Virus record (IMG/VR): IMGVR_UViG_3300021371_000109
Coordinates: 1 to 22,235 of that record
Length of the DNA: 22,235 bases
From: a virus
Direction: 5' to 3' (one strand)
In this document: positions 7,512 through 12,940 of the stretch, piece by piece
How the letters are laid out: each line of letters opens with the position of its first letter
Position numbering within the stretch: position 1 is the stretch's first letter
Translations under genes and position numbers: made by a program
Notes under the pieces: model-generated
Database searches by the model: none
Seen by the model: the letters and a program-made list of their open reading frames with translations, nothing else
Told to the model about the DNA's origin: nothing

Positions 7512-8677
7512 TACCTTATATTGTATTTACCTTTGTTTGGACTACTTAACTGTGATGTAATTGCATAACGTGCTGCATCAATACAATGATTAAAAGCATC
7601 AATTGGTTTATTAATAGTGTTACCCTCTCTATCTTTCATCCAACTATAACTCTGTAATTCTTTAATTAGATTTTTACTTGTTGAGGTTACATAGATATCA
7701 TTTTGATTTATTAAGTTGATACCATACACAATTGAATCTTTACCTTTTTTAACTGGCATTACTTTATGTCTGTATGTTCTTAATTCTGCAATTGATTTTG
7801 GCTCTGCTGAATCTGCATATATTATATCATCTATATTAAGTTGATTAAGTATATTTGATATATCTACGTTTAGTAATTTAGTTTGATGTATAACCTCATC
7901 TAAAATATAAGTGTTATTGTATTTGTATAAACCAATTAATGTTGTTGGGTCATTTGTATAACCAAAGTCCATTCCGTAACATAACAACCTTGCTTCTGCT
8001 GGTAGTTGTTTAATCTCTTTCCAATCTGGAATACATACACCATCTAAACTTCCTATTTGACCAAGACCATATACTTTCCACCAGTTGCTCCAGTAAGTAC
8101 TTGTCTTTGCTTTATCTCTTGCAGCTTCTATATCGTTTACAATAGTTTCTGGTAATGCTTCGTTGTCTTTGTATGTTAGTGTAATAAAGTCTGCATCATC
8201 GTTGCCTACAACTTCTTTATGCGCCCAAAAATTAGCAGTTGGATTAAAGTCAATCCATATATCGCCACTTGTTCTAATACTTAATTGTGTGTATGCTTCA
8301 AAAGGTACATTGTTTGCTTCATTCACATACAATACATTCCTTCTTGCACCTCTTAATTTATCTGGTTGTTCAACACTAAAAAACTCTATGTAACTACCAT
8401 TTGTAAATGTGTACTTTAAAGCAGACCTATTCCATTGACTATCTCTAAACCTATTGGTTGCTATCATAATCTTTAGAAAGTCCTTCATTGCACCTCTACG
8501 CAAATGTGGGATAGATTCAGATACTACACTTGTTTCTGTGTTTGGTGTTCTTATACATCTATCAATAAGTATAGGCAGTATACCAAATGTTTTACCAGCT
8601 GATGTACCACCTTGAATTACTTTCTTTCTTTTCTTTAACTTATAAAGTTTCTTTATTGCAGTTGTAACTTGAAACAC
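7511..8677 (-). CDS. terL: Terminase large subunit
   Basis: A 388-residue packaging motor ATPase and nuclease, of the PBSX/Terminase_3 type. Walker A is GGTSAGKT at residues 23-30, and Walker B is NVLYVNE at 114-120. The C-terminal RNase-H-fold nuclease shows its acidic residues: D237 in 'GMDFGYTNDPT', D289 in 'IIYADSAEP', and D360/D367 in 'PIDAFNHCIDAARYA'. The full set of motor and nuclease motifs is present, so the protein looks intact. The start is GTG at 8677-8675, overlapping the TAG stop of the small subunit (TAGTG); no nearby ATG gives a better start. The enzyme would cut concatemeric DNA and pump it into the prohead through a portal that is not encoded in this window. Confidence 0.95.
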   Translation of the reverse strand: MFQVTTAIKKLYKLKKRKKVIQGGTSAGKTFGILPILIDRCIRTPNTETSVVSESIPHLRRGAMKDFLKIMIATNRFRDSQWNRSALKYTFTNGSYIEFFSVEQPDKLRGARRNVLYVNEANNVPFEAYTQLSIRTSGDIWIDFNPTANFWAHKEVVGNDDADFITLTYKDNEALPETIVNDIEAARDKAKTSTYWSNWWKVYGLGQIGSLDGVCIPDWKEIKQLPAEARLLCYGMDFGYTNDPTTLIGLYKYNNTYILDEVIHQTKLLNVDISNILNQLNIDDIIYADSAEPKSIAELRTYRHKVMPVKKGKDSIVYGINLINQNDIYVTSTSKNLIKELQSYSWMKDREGNTINKPIDAFNHCIDAARYAITSQLSSPNKGKYNIR

Positions 8678-8925
8678 TAATCTAAATCAAATAAAGGTTG
8701 TTCTGATGTTATTGATATATCTTTTGTTTCTTTTGGTTTACCAGCATAATAATTATAAAACATTTGAACGTATTTAAAATTACCTTCTTCTACTCCTTTT
8801 TCAAGTGCTTTAAATGCTTTTGGCTCTAATGGTGTAAGTCTTTCAATCATCTTAACTTCCTCTGCTTTAGATGGTCTACCTCCTTTATTTCCTTTTGTTC
8901 CTTTGTTATTTGTTCTTCCGTCCAT
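8677..8925 (-). CDS. terS: Putative terminase small subunit
   Basis: An 82-residue protein directly upstream of the large terminase and overlapping it by one base. It starts with a basic, Gly/Lys/Asn-rich tail (MDGRTNNKGTKGNKGGRPSK), then a helical segment with 'MIERLTPLEPKAFKALEKGV' and 'YVQMFYNYYAGKPKET'. The 'GRPSK' opening and 'YxxYYxGKPxE' ending are like small Bacteroidetes phage TerS proteins that recognise packaging DNA. It is short for a TerS, but position and sequence agree. This is the first gene of the late operon in the window, after the terminator at 8959-8990. Confidence 0.75.
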   Translation of the reverse strand: MDGRTNNKGTKGNKGGRPSKAEEVKMIERLTPLEPKAFKALEKGVEEGNFKYVQMFYNYYAGKPKETKDISITSEQPLFDLD

Positions 8926-8958
8926 AATCAGTTTAAATTAGTTTACTAATTATATAAT

Positions 8959-8990
8959 AAAAAAAACCTAACATTTTACTGCTAGGCTTT
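8959..8990 (-). terminator. Rho-independent terminator ending the early operon
   Basis: On the minus strand the arms CCTAGC and GTTAGG pair with one G-U, around an AGTAAAAT loop. The stem extends with AAAG against TTTT, and eight T follow. It sits 8 bases after the stop of the last early gene and 33 bases before terS. It therefore separates the early operon from the late one and implies a late promoter between 8926 and about 8958, or antitermination. Confidence 0.85.
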
Positions 8991-8997
8991 AAATTAA

Positions 8998-9186
8998 TTA
9001 TATTAACTTTTCGTCAAGTTGTTGAATCCAGTTCCTTAACATCTTTTTGTTACAAGTACAAGGCTCACTATATTTATGATTAAAATACTTTGAATGTAGT
9101 TTACACATTATTTTAAAATCTTCATTTGACATTGTTGATGTTGTTCTTTCTTTTACACCTTGCCAAATAATTTTATCTTCTACCAT
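8998..9186 (-). CDS. Small Cys/His-containing protein, last gene of the early operon
   Basis: A 62-residue protein beginning MVEDKIIWQGVKERTTSTMS. The centre has 'MCKLHSKYFNHKYSEPCTCN', giving Cys, two His and a CxC in one short stretch, followed by 'MLRNWIQQLDEKLI'. The spacing might allow a metal site, but this is not a recognised zinc-finger pattern. I recall similar small proteins just before the terminase genes in other Bacteroidetes phages; their function is unknown. The ATG overlaps the stop of the 43-residue gene upstream (7 bases), so it belongs to the sigma-factor cluster. Possible roles are a late-gene co-activator or a DNA-binding accessory, both speculative. Confidence 0.7.
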   Translation of the reverse strand: MVEDKIIWQGVKERTTSTMSNEDFKIMCKLHSKYFNHKYSEPCTCNKKMLRNWIQQLDEKLI

Positions 9187-9311
9187 AGTTCAATATCATT
9201 TAGTTTTTCTTGTCTTTCATCACAACCACAATCATCTCCCCATATCTTTTTAACTATCCATTTGATACCAGTATAGTATGTAATTCTTTCAATAAGGTTT
9301 CCTAGCTTCAT
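9180..9311 (-). CDS. Small 43-residue protein coupled to the sigma factor gene
   Basis: ATG 9311-9309 overlaps the TGA of the sigma gene (ATGA), and the TAG stop falls inside the next gene. The product begins MKLGNLIERITYYTGIKWIV, then KKIWGDDCGCDERQEKLND. The 'GIKWIVKKIWGD-CGC' core with a CxC is a pattern I remember from other Bacteroidetes phage minigenes. No function is known to me. The basic/hydrophobic N-terminal half and CxC could support a small DNA- or membrane-associated protein. Confidence 0.7.
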   Translation of the reverse strand: MKLGNLIERITYYTGIKWIVKKIWGDDCGCDERQEKLNDIELW

Positions 9312-9781
9312 TCTTCTAATTTTTCTTTTAGTCTATCTTTTACTTTTCTGTATGTGTTGTATAAAGAATGGTATGTAATATTTGTTTTCTTTGATAGTTC
9401 AGTTATACTATATTCGTCTTGTATTAGATTATATACTTTTTTATCATACCAATGTAACTTTTGTAGTTCTTGTTCAACAATATCATTTGCATCATAGAAA
9501 TCAATATATTCTCCAGATTCTAAATCTAAAACTAAATCTAAAGATATTTTGTTTTGTTTCTTCTGCTTATTCTTCATTTGTAAAAAGGTAGAACGTAAAG
9601 TTAAATAGATATAATAATAGTTGACTTCATCTCCGTAGGCTATGTTTAAACCCTTTTTAAGCATCTTTCCAATAACAAGGTACATATGTGATACAATGTC
9701 CTCTGCTTCCTCTCTATTACACCCAAATTTTAGTGTGGTGTTTATCCACTTATTGTGAGATTGAAATATCTTCTCTAACAT
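9308..9781 (-). CDS. ECF-like RNA polymerase sigma factor, putative late-gene activator
   Basis: A 157-residue protein with the two-domain layout of a small sigma-70 family factor. Residues about 8-45 carry a region-2-like helix set ('CNREEAEDIVSHMYLVIGKM', with the typical 'EAEDIVSHMYL'). A Lys/Asn-rich linker follows. Residues about 107-155 form a region-4-like helix-turn-helix ('HWYDKKVYNLIQDEYSITEL' leading to 'TYHSLYNTYRKVKDRLKEKL'). Region 2 would contact host core polymerase and region 4 the -35-like element. The gene is near the end of the early operon and just before the terminase/tail operon, the usual place for a late regulator. Upstream lies a 276-bp gene-free stretch with two dyads. 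A non-sigma transcriptional regulator of similar fold is the main alternative. Confidence 0.75.
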   Translation of the reverse strand: MLEKIFQSHNKWINTTLKFGCNREEAEDIVSHMYLVIGKMLKKGLNIAYGDEVNYYYIYLTLRSTFLQMKNKQKKQNKISLDLVLDLESGEYIDFYDANDIVEQELQKLHWYDKKVYNLIQDEYSITELSKKTNITYHSLYNTYRKVKDRLKEKLEE

Positions 9782-9862
9782 AGTATTGTGTTTGCAACAA
9801 AGTAATATAAATAAGTTAAAGTTTATTAAGTACTTATACTATTTTATTAACACTTTTGAAAA

Positions 9863-9876
9863 GGGTATAGTTACCC
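9863..9876. repeat. Dyad GGGTA-N4-TACCC
   Basis: Perfect 5-bp arms, GGGTA and TACCC, separated by TAGT. It is one of the few GC-containing sites in an otherwise AT-rich intergenic region, about 82 bp upstream of the sigma start. It has no T tract, so it is more likely an operator than a terminator. Confidence 0.4.
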
Positions 9877-9922
9877 CAAGTACATAGAAATATATTTTTA
9901 TTTGATTATCTCTCAACGTTTA

Positions 9923-9938
9923 TGTATGAATGCATACA
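9923..9938. repeat. Dyad TGTATG-N4-CATACA, candidate operator
   Basis: Perfect 6-bp arms flank AATG. The same half-site pair, with a one-base spacer, occurs at 19150-19164 in the other major intergenic region, which suggests a shared regulator-binding site. Confidence 0.45.
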
Positions 9939-10057
9939 CAATGATAAATAGTTACTAAATAAACATATAATTATATAATACTTTTAAAACTACATTTTAC
10001 AAATAATTAACTATATTATTTTCTTATACAAAAATTAATTACTATAAGTTTTATTTA

Positions 10058-10606
10058 TTAATAAGCAAAATCACTTATACCACTTGATGCTTCTATTACT
10101 TCACACTTGTCTTTACTTTTCCAATCCCAGCTCTTTTTAAGTATGTTTATACGTTCAATAACCTCATCTATTTTATCTTCTGGTATATCTTTTAATACGT
10201 CAAGAATACGATTGTTTTTTATAGTGTCTTTTAAATCTTTATATTTCTCTTGTAGTTTATCGTAATTGTATGACAAGTATTGATTTTTTATATAAGAATC
10301 TTGATTAAATTCTAAATTGTTGAGTTCTTCAAAACTATCTTCTATCCATTCTAAACTAGAATTGTATTTCTTATATACTGGGTACATCTTAACAAGGTGT
10401 ATTACTGTTGCGTGATGCATTGTCTTCCCTTCTGATTGAAAGTATAAAGCTATGTTTGTTAAACCTATCCTCATTTTCTTTCTTAAAACATAACATACTA
10501 ATGCTCTCATTTCTACATAATCTCTTCTTCTTGTGTTGTCAAATATATCAAGTCCAGATGCTTCTTTTACACTATCTCCTATTTTTTTTATATCTTCTAT
10601 ATTCAT
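10058..10606 (-). CDS. DnaA domain IV-like replication/DNA-binding protein
   Basis: A 182-residue protein taken from the ATG at 10606, one base after the preceding stop; a TTG seven codons upstream overlaps the previous gene and is less likely. Residues about 24-75 resemble the DNA-binding domain IV of DnaA: 'DNTRRRDYVEMRALVCYVLR', an 'IGLTNIALYF' helix, then 'GKTMHHATVIHLVKMY', which parallels the DnaA signature 'xDHTTVLHA'. There is no AAA+ ATPase domain; the rest is a Lys/Asp/Glu-rich helical tail. Such stand-alone domain IV proteins are common in Bacteroidetes phages. It may bind phage origin sequences or repress a promoter. The AT-rich gene-free stretch follows directly. Confidence 0.75.
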   Translation of the reverse strand: MNIEDIKKIGDSVKEASGLDIFDNTRRRDYVEMRALVCYVLRKKMRIGLTNIALYFQSEGKTMHHATVIHLVKMYPVYKKYNSSLEWIEDSFEELNNLEFNQDSYIKNQYLSYNYDKLQEKYKDLKDTIKNNRILDVLKDIPEDKIDEVIERINILKKSWDWKSKDKCEVIEASSGISDFAY

Positions 10607-10607
10607 T

Positions 10608-10979
10608 TTATTTTGCTCCGTTATCAATTAATATTTTGTCTGTTACGTTTGTTACTTCTTCTTTGTTTAATGTATATGCTTTGCATACTTCTTGTATCTT
10701 ACAAAAATCATTAAAGTCAAATTCATTTAAGACCCACTTAACAAACTCTAATTTATTTGCAATTAGTTTATCTCCTAAACCTTTATCGTCTACATCTTCA
10801 ATCTTATTATAGTATTCAGATTCTATATGCATTAACTCTTTTATAGTTCTGTTTACGTTGTTCTTTACTCTGTGCCTAAATAGACCAGTACGCATTGCTT
10901 CTTCTAAAAAATGTTGATTTACAAATGATGTTATTATTGCACCACTAATCTTTTCTAAATTCTTTTTTGTTAGTTCCAT
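10608..10979 (-). CDS. Conserved-looking early protein, function unknown
   Basis: A 123-residue, mostly helical protein starting MELTKKNLEKISGAIITSFV. It contains 'FRHRVKNNVNRTIKELMHIE' and an acidic segment 'FDFNDFCKIQEVCKAYTLNK'. There are no transmembrane segments or catalytic motifs. It overlaps the end of the upstream gene by 10 bases and ends one base before the DnaA-like gene, so all three are probably co-translated. The basic 'RHRVKNNVNR' patch might contact nucleic acid, but I do not recognise the family. Confidence 0.6.
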   Translation of the reverse strand: MELTKKNLEKISGAIITSFVNQHFLEEAMRTGLFRHRVKNNVNRTIKELMHIESEYYNKIEDVDDKGLGDKLIANKLEFVKWVLNEFDFNDFCKIQEVCKAYTLNKEEVTNVTDKILIDNGAK

Positions 10980-11293
10980 ATTTGGTAATTGTAATTGTGT
11001 TCGTTGTAGTATTGTTTTGTTTCTTCTATCTTGTCTGCTAATAATTGTTCAAGATAGTTATAGATGTAATCTATCTCATCATCTGATGCTTTGTATATTT
11101 CTTCTCCTTGATAGAAATTAGTTTCTAATATCTCATTCTTTAAACTTACTTCTATTAAGTATTGTTCAGTATCTAGAATTAAAGTTACTTCATTTGGTAA
11201 TGAATTTATACAAAAATCAGTATTGAAATATTCTGGGTCTATTGTATTTATTAGTTTAATTAATTCCATATTATTTGTATTCTTGTTTTGCAT
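10970..11293 (-). CDS. Small acidic protein, function unknown
   Basis: A 107-residue acidic protein with a central beta-rich part ('PNEVTLILDTEQYLIEVSL') and a C-terminal Tyr/Asn/Glu-rich helix ('DYIYNYLEQLLADKIEETKQ'). The first ATG is at 11293, overlapping the upstream 43-residue gene by 23 bases. A second ATG at 11269, one base after that gene's stop and with an A-rich leader, would give 99 residues (MELIKLINTIDPE...) and is an equally good start. No domain was recognised. Confidence 0.6.
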   Translation of the reverse strand: MQNKNTNNMELIKLINTIDPEYFNTDFCINSLPNEVTLILDTEQYLIEVSLKNEILETNFYQGEEIYKASDDEIDYIYNYLEQLLADKIEETKQYYNEHNYNYQIWN

Positions 11294-11402
11294 TTTCTAA
11301 CTCTAATTGTATTTGAACTTCAAGTATTTCTACTTGTCTTTGTAGCCATAAATTGTCTGTTATGTTTACATAACTTTTAATTAAATCTAGTGTTTCTTCC
11401 AT
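11271..11402 (-). CDS. Small coil-like 43-residue protein
   Basis: The product begins MEETLDLIKSYVNITDNLWL and continues with an E/Q/L-rich helix (QRQVEILEVQIQLELENAKQ) that has coiled-coil-like heptad character. The ATG at 11402 is preceded by the A-rich leader AAAACAAAACAAA shared with several neighbours. It overlaps the next gene. Function unknown; it is supported by leader, packing and amphipathic composition. Confidence 0.55.
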   Translation of the reverse strand: MEETLDLIKSYVNITDNLWLQRQVEILEVQIQLELENAKQEYK

Positions 11403-11414
11403 TTTGTTTTGTTT

Positions 11415-11531
11415 TTAACTATTAAATAATATTAATATCATTGATATAAACCATAAGCACATATAAGCAACTATCATAATCATAAGTAGCACAAATAAGA
11501 ACTCTCCGAATCTTGTAAGCATCTTCTTCAT
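11415..11531 (-). CDS. Tiny single-pass membrane protein (38 residues)
   Basis: It begins MKKMLTRFGEFLFVLLMIMI, with basic residues first and then one continuous hydrophobic helix (about residues 11-36) to near the C-terminus. The ATG follows the stop of the 28-residue gene by two bases. A positively charged N-terminus followed by a transmembrane helix predicts insertion in the inner membrane. Function unknown; small early membrane proteins in phages may act in superinfection exclusion or host takeover, which is inference only. Confidence 0.5.
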   Translation of the reverse strand: MKKMLTRFGEFLFVLLMIMIVAYMCLWFISMILILFNS

Positions 11532-11533
11532 AA

Positions 11534-11620
11534 TTATACGTTAAAGATTAAACCTAATAACATTCTTGCTATAAAATAGCTTGGTGCTAAAATCAATACT
11601 AAAGTTTGTAATTTTTTCAT
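11534..11620 (-). CDS. Tiny hydrophobic 28-residue peptide
   Basis: It begins MKKLQTLVLILAPSYFIARM and ends LLGLIFNV. A lysine pair followed by a hydrophobic stretch looks like a membrane peptide. The ATG at 11620 has the AAAACAAAACAAG leader and lies 13 bases after a stem-loop. The leader plus the first seven codons are repeated at 11773-11801. Being so short, it could be a leader cistron for the 38-residue membrane protein. Confidence 0.4.
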   Translation of the reverse strand: MKKLQTLVLILAPSYFIARMLLGLIFNV

Positions 11621-11633
11621 CTTGTTTTGTTTT
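11604..11633 (-). repeat. Leader-plus-start repeat, copy 1
   Basis: This contains the A-rich leader AAAACAAAACAAG, the ATG and the first codons (M K K L Q T) of the 28-residue ORF. Nearly the same 30 bases occur at 11773-11801, which points to a local duplication. Confidence 0.6.
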
Positions 11634-11769
11634 AAAAGAGAGGTTTTACTCTCCCATTGTTTTTATTTTTTTTTCTCTCTGCATTTTTTTTAAGTAGTTT
11701 CTTAAATCTTTCATTTTCCTCCTTTGTAGGATTGTTTGCTCTATCTAGTATGCTTTTGTGTAACTTCAT
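11632..11769 (-). CDS. Small very basic 45-residue protein
   Basis: Taken from the ATG at 11769; a longer reading from TTG at 11820 overlaps the upstream gene and lacks a good leader. The product begins MKLHKSILDRANNPTKEENE, followed by 'RFKKLLKKNAERKKNKNN', so it is strongly Lys/Arg-rich. It could bind nucleic acid. The ATG overlaps the stop of a seven-codon mini-ORF (ATGA), suggesting coupled initiation. Its last codons run through the stem-loop at 11634-11653, which makes it possible that the 3' end is non-coding DNA read by chance. Confidence 0.45.
   Translation of the reverse strand: MKLHKSILDRANNPTKEENERFKKLLKKNAERKKNKNNGRVKPLF
11634..11653 (-). terminator. Stem-loop with short T tract between minigenes
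   Basis: On the minus strand, arms GAGAG and CTCTC flank the loop TAAAAC, and TTTT follows. It overlaps the 3' end of the 45-residue ORF and lies 13 bases before the next ATG. The T tract is short, so it may be a weak terminator or an RNA-processing/stability hairpin. Confidence 0.5.
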
Positions 11770-11789
11770 AATGTTTGTAATTTTTTCAT
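11766..11789 (-). CDS. Seven-codon mini-ORF (MKKLQTL), possible leader peptide
   Basis: ATG 11789-11787 follows the AAAACAAAACAA leader, and the TGA overlaps the ATG of the 45-residue ORF. It repeats the opening of the 28-residue ORF at 11620. It is probably a remnant of a duplication that now acts, if at all, as a translation-coupling leader. Confidence 0.3.
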   Translation of the reverse strand: MKKLQTL

Positions 11790-11801
11790 TTGTTTTGTTT
11801 T
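11773..11801 (-). repeat. Leader-plus-start repeat, copy 2
   Basis: A near-copy of 11604-11633, differing by one base missing before the ATG and by adjacent changes. The reading frame ends after seven codons here, whereas copy 1 continues for 28. Confidence 0.6.
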
Positions 11802-11810
11802 TATAGTTTA

Positions 11811-12041
11811 TTATTCGCAAAAGTCTACATCTAAATTAAAAGGATTATTATCTATTAATGCTTTTTCAATCATTTTAATAGATACTTTTAATGATTCTAT
11901 TTCAACTAATTGCCATAGAACATCAACTGTACTATGTTGTTCTTCCATTTGTTTATGTACTTCAATCTTTATTCTTAAACTTTCGTTAGATTCTCTTAAA
12001 TTAGTTATTAAGGCTTCTCTGTTTGATTTGTTAAATTCCAT
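11811..12041 (-). CDS. Small coil-like early protein (76 residues)
   Basis: It begins MEFNKSNREALITNLRESNE and continues as an amphipathic helical protein ('SLRIKIEVHKQMEEQHSTVD', 'LVEIESLKVSIKMIEKALID') with an acidic tail ending DVDFCE. No hydrophobic membrane segment or catalytic motif is seen. The ATG has the AAAACAAAACAAAAT leader after the stem-loop at 12060-12081. Function unknown; it may oligomerise. Confidence 0.6.
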   Translation of the reverse strand: MEFNKSNREALITNLRESNESLRIKIEVHKQMEEQHSTVDVLWQLVEIESLKVSIKMIEKALIDNNPFNLDVDFCE

Positions 12042-12059
12042 AATATTTTGTTTTGTTTT

Positions 12060-12081
12060 AAAAGGGAGGTTTTACCCTCCC
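12060..12081 (-). terminator. Stem-loop GGGAGG/CCTCCC with TTTT
   Basis: On the minus strand a perfect 6-bp GC-rich stem, GGGAGG and CCTCCC, flanks GTAAAA and is followed by TTTT. It sits between the 94- and 76-residue genes, about 19 bases before the latter's ATG. Like the hairpin at 11634-11653 it has a short T tract and a TAAAA loop, and may allow read-through. Confidence 0.55.
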
Positions 12082-12092
12082 GTTGTTTTTTT

Positions 12093-12377
12093 TTAAATCA
12101 TCATACTTATTCTCTCTATACTCCAGTCGTTTACATTTTTAGCACCACAACTTTCAGTAAAAGCTATTACTTCTTCTTTTGAATCAAATAAAAGAGCTAT
12201 ATTTTTAGAGGTTGCACCGTTTAAAAACACACCATTATGTTTTTCTTCTATTGAGTCCGTAACATTAATTATGCAACTTGCATAAACTCTAAAATTATTT
12301 CTAGCTAATTTAGATAATCCCCAAAAGCTACCTCTTCCTTGTTCCTTGTTTTCTAATCTGTATTCTGAAAATTTCAT
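12093..12377 (-). CDS. Hypothetical 94-residue early protein
   Basis: It begins MKFSEYRLENKEQGRGSFWG. It has mixed alpha/beta composition with two Cys residues (YASCIIN, TESCGAKN) and a 'LFDSKEEVIAFTESCGAKNV' segment that resembles a helix-loop of a small domain. No family was recognised. It is the first gene after the best-matching promoter in the window (12406-12435), so it probably starts a transcription unit of its own inside the early block. The leader between promoter and ATG is about 28 bases. Confidence 0.65.
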   Translation of the reverse strand: MKFSEYRLENKEQGRGSFWGLSKLARNNFRVYASCIINVTDSIEEKHNGVFLNGATSKNIALLFDSKEEVIAFTESCGAKNVNDWSIERISMMI

Positions 12378-12405
12378 ATATATTATATTTTTAATTAATA
12401 ATACT

Positions 12406-12435
12406 CAAATATAAAACAAATTATTTAATTAACAA
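12406..12435 (-). promoter_or_regulatory. Bacteroidetes-type promoter (TTG-N19-TATATTTG)
   Basis: On the minus strand TTG (12435-12433), a 19-base spacer and TATATTTG (12413-12406) match the Bacteroidetes primary sigma consensus TTG-N19-TAnnTTTG exactly. It lies 28 bases before the ATG of the 94-residue gene, in an AT-rich stretch without ORFs. Confidence 0.75.
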
Positions 12436-12468
12436 CTATGTTAATACATTTTAACATTTCTTTAACAT

Positions 12469-12570
12469 TTACGAAATTGTAATATAAACAATACCAATTA
12501 TAATATAAGCAACTATTGATGCCATTACTATAAATGATATCAATCCTTTTTCTGTGCTTGATTTATTCAT
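12469..12570 (-). CDS. Tiny single-pass membrane protein (33 residues)
   Basis: It begins MNKSSTEKGLISFIVMASIV and continues as a hydrophobic Ile/Val/Tyr-rich segment to ITIS. A polar N-terminus and one transmembrane helix (about residues 10-31) are visible. The ATG overlaps the TGA stop of the upstream 52-residue gene (ATGA). Function unknown. Confidence 0.5.
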   Translation of the reverse strand: MNKSSTEKGLISFIVMASIVAYIIIGIVYITIS

Positions 12571-12725
12571 AACTCTTTGTATTTGTTTTTTAATGATATG
12601 TAATGATAATCTGATTTACTTAACTTTAAATCCATTAAGTCATCCATTGCATCTTGTCTTCTAATGCAAGGTGGTAGTTTGTCAATTAGTTGTTGTAGTT
12701 TCTGTATTAATTTTCTTTTGTACAT
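12567..12725 (-). CDS. Small basic 52-residue protein
   Basis: It begins MYKRKLIQKLQQLIDKLPPC and continues 'IRRQDAMDDLMDLKLSKSDY'. It looks helical and Lys-rich, with a single Cys. The 5' end overlaps the MazG-like gene by 19 bases and the 3' end overlaps the 33-residue membrane gene by 4. Overlaps at both ends and a sensible amphipathic sequence support it. The family is not recognised. Confidence 0.55.
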   Translation of the reverse strand: MYKRKLIQKLQQLIDKLPPCIRRQDAMDDLMDLKLSKSDYHYISLKNKYKEL

Positions 12726-12940
12726 AATGTTTGTTTTAGTTTTTCAATATATAATGTTGCATCCATTAATTCTTCTTGTAGGTGTTGTAGCCATTCAAAG
12801 GTGCTTAAATCGTTTCTATCCATTGTTTTGTTGTATTTCTTTATACCAACTCTTGAGCGTTCTTTATATGAACTTACAACTGATTTAACAATGCTATCTT
12901 GTTCTTCTTGCATCTCTGCCCATTTTTCTCTTGTATTCAT
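12707..12940 (-). CDS. MazG-like / all-alpha NTP pyrophosphohydrolase-like protein
   Basis: A 77-residue helical protein. The core 'RVGIKKYNKTMDRNDLSTFE' followed by 'WLQHLQEELMDATLYIEKLK' matches a small phage family related to MazG/dUTPase-like all-alpha pyrophosphohydrolases. These proteins share a 'GxxKYGxTLDR-x-DLxxxxWLQHxxEELxDxxxYL' pattern, in which the acidic EExxD residues bind metal (here E56, E57 and D60). Such enzymes cleave non-standard or standard dNTPs to monophosphates and can adjust the nucleotide pool. The protein is short, so it may be a minimal domain acting as a dimer. The ATG overlaps the upstream stop (TAATG). The role here is inferred. Confidence 0.6.
   Translation of the reverse strand: MNTREKWAEMQEEQDSIVKSVVSSYKERSRVGIKKYNKTMDRNDLSTFEWLQHLQEELMDATLYIEKLKQTLCTKEN

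Larger units (their letters stand above)
9782..10057. other. Gene-free 276-bp stretch upstream of the sigma gene
   Basis: This is very AT-rich. It contains a GGGTA/TACCC dyad at 9863-9876 and a TGTATG/CATACA dyad at 9923-9938. No exact TAnnTTTG box was found for the minus strand; the nearest is a poorly spaced TTACTTTG at about 9798-9805. It could hold the sigma-gene promoter and operator, or a replication origin next to the DnaA-like gene. No ORF of note was found. Confidence 0.5.

Noticed and set aside
9742-9750. TTATCCACT, close to a DnaA box
   Set aside because: It is a single copy inside the sigma gene coding sequence, with no cluster of boxes nearby; chance is the simplest explanation.
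10607-10627. TTG start at 10627 for the DnaA-like protein
   Set aside because: The ATG at 10606 lies one base after the upstream stop, the pattern used by neighbouring genes, and the extra seven residues are not conserved-looking.
10408-10812. 134-residue plus-strand ORF
   Set aside because: It is a Leu/Phe/Ser-rich shadow crossing two overlapping minus-strand genes (DnaA-like and the 123-residue gene), with no promoter or coding character of its own.
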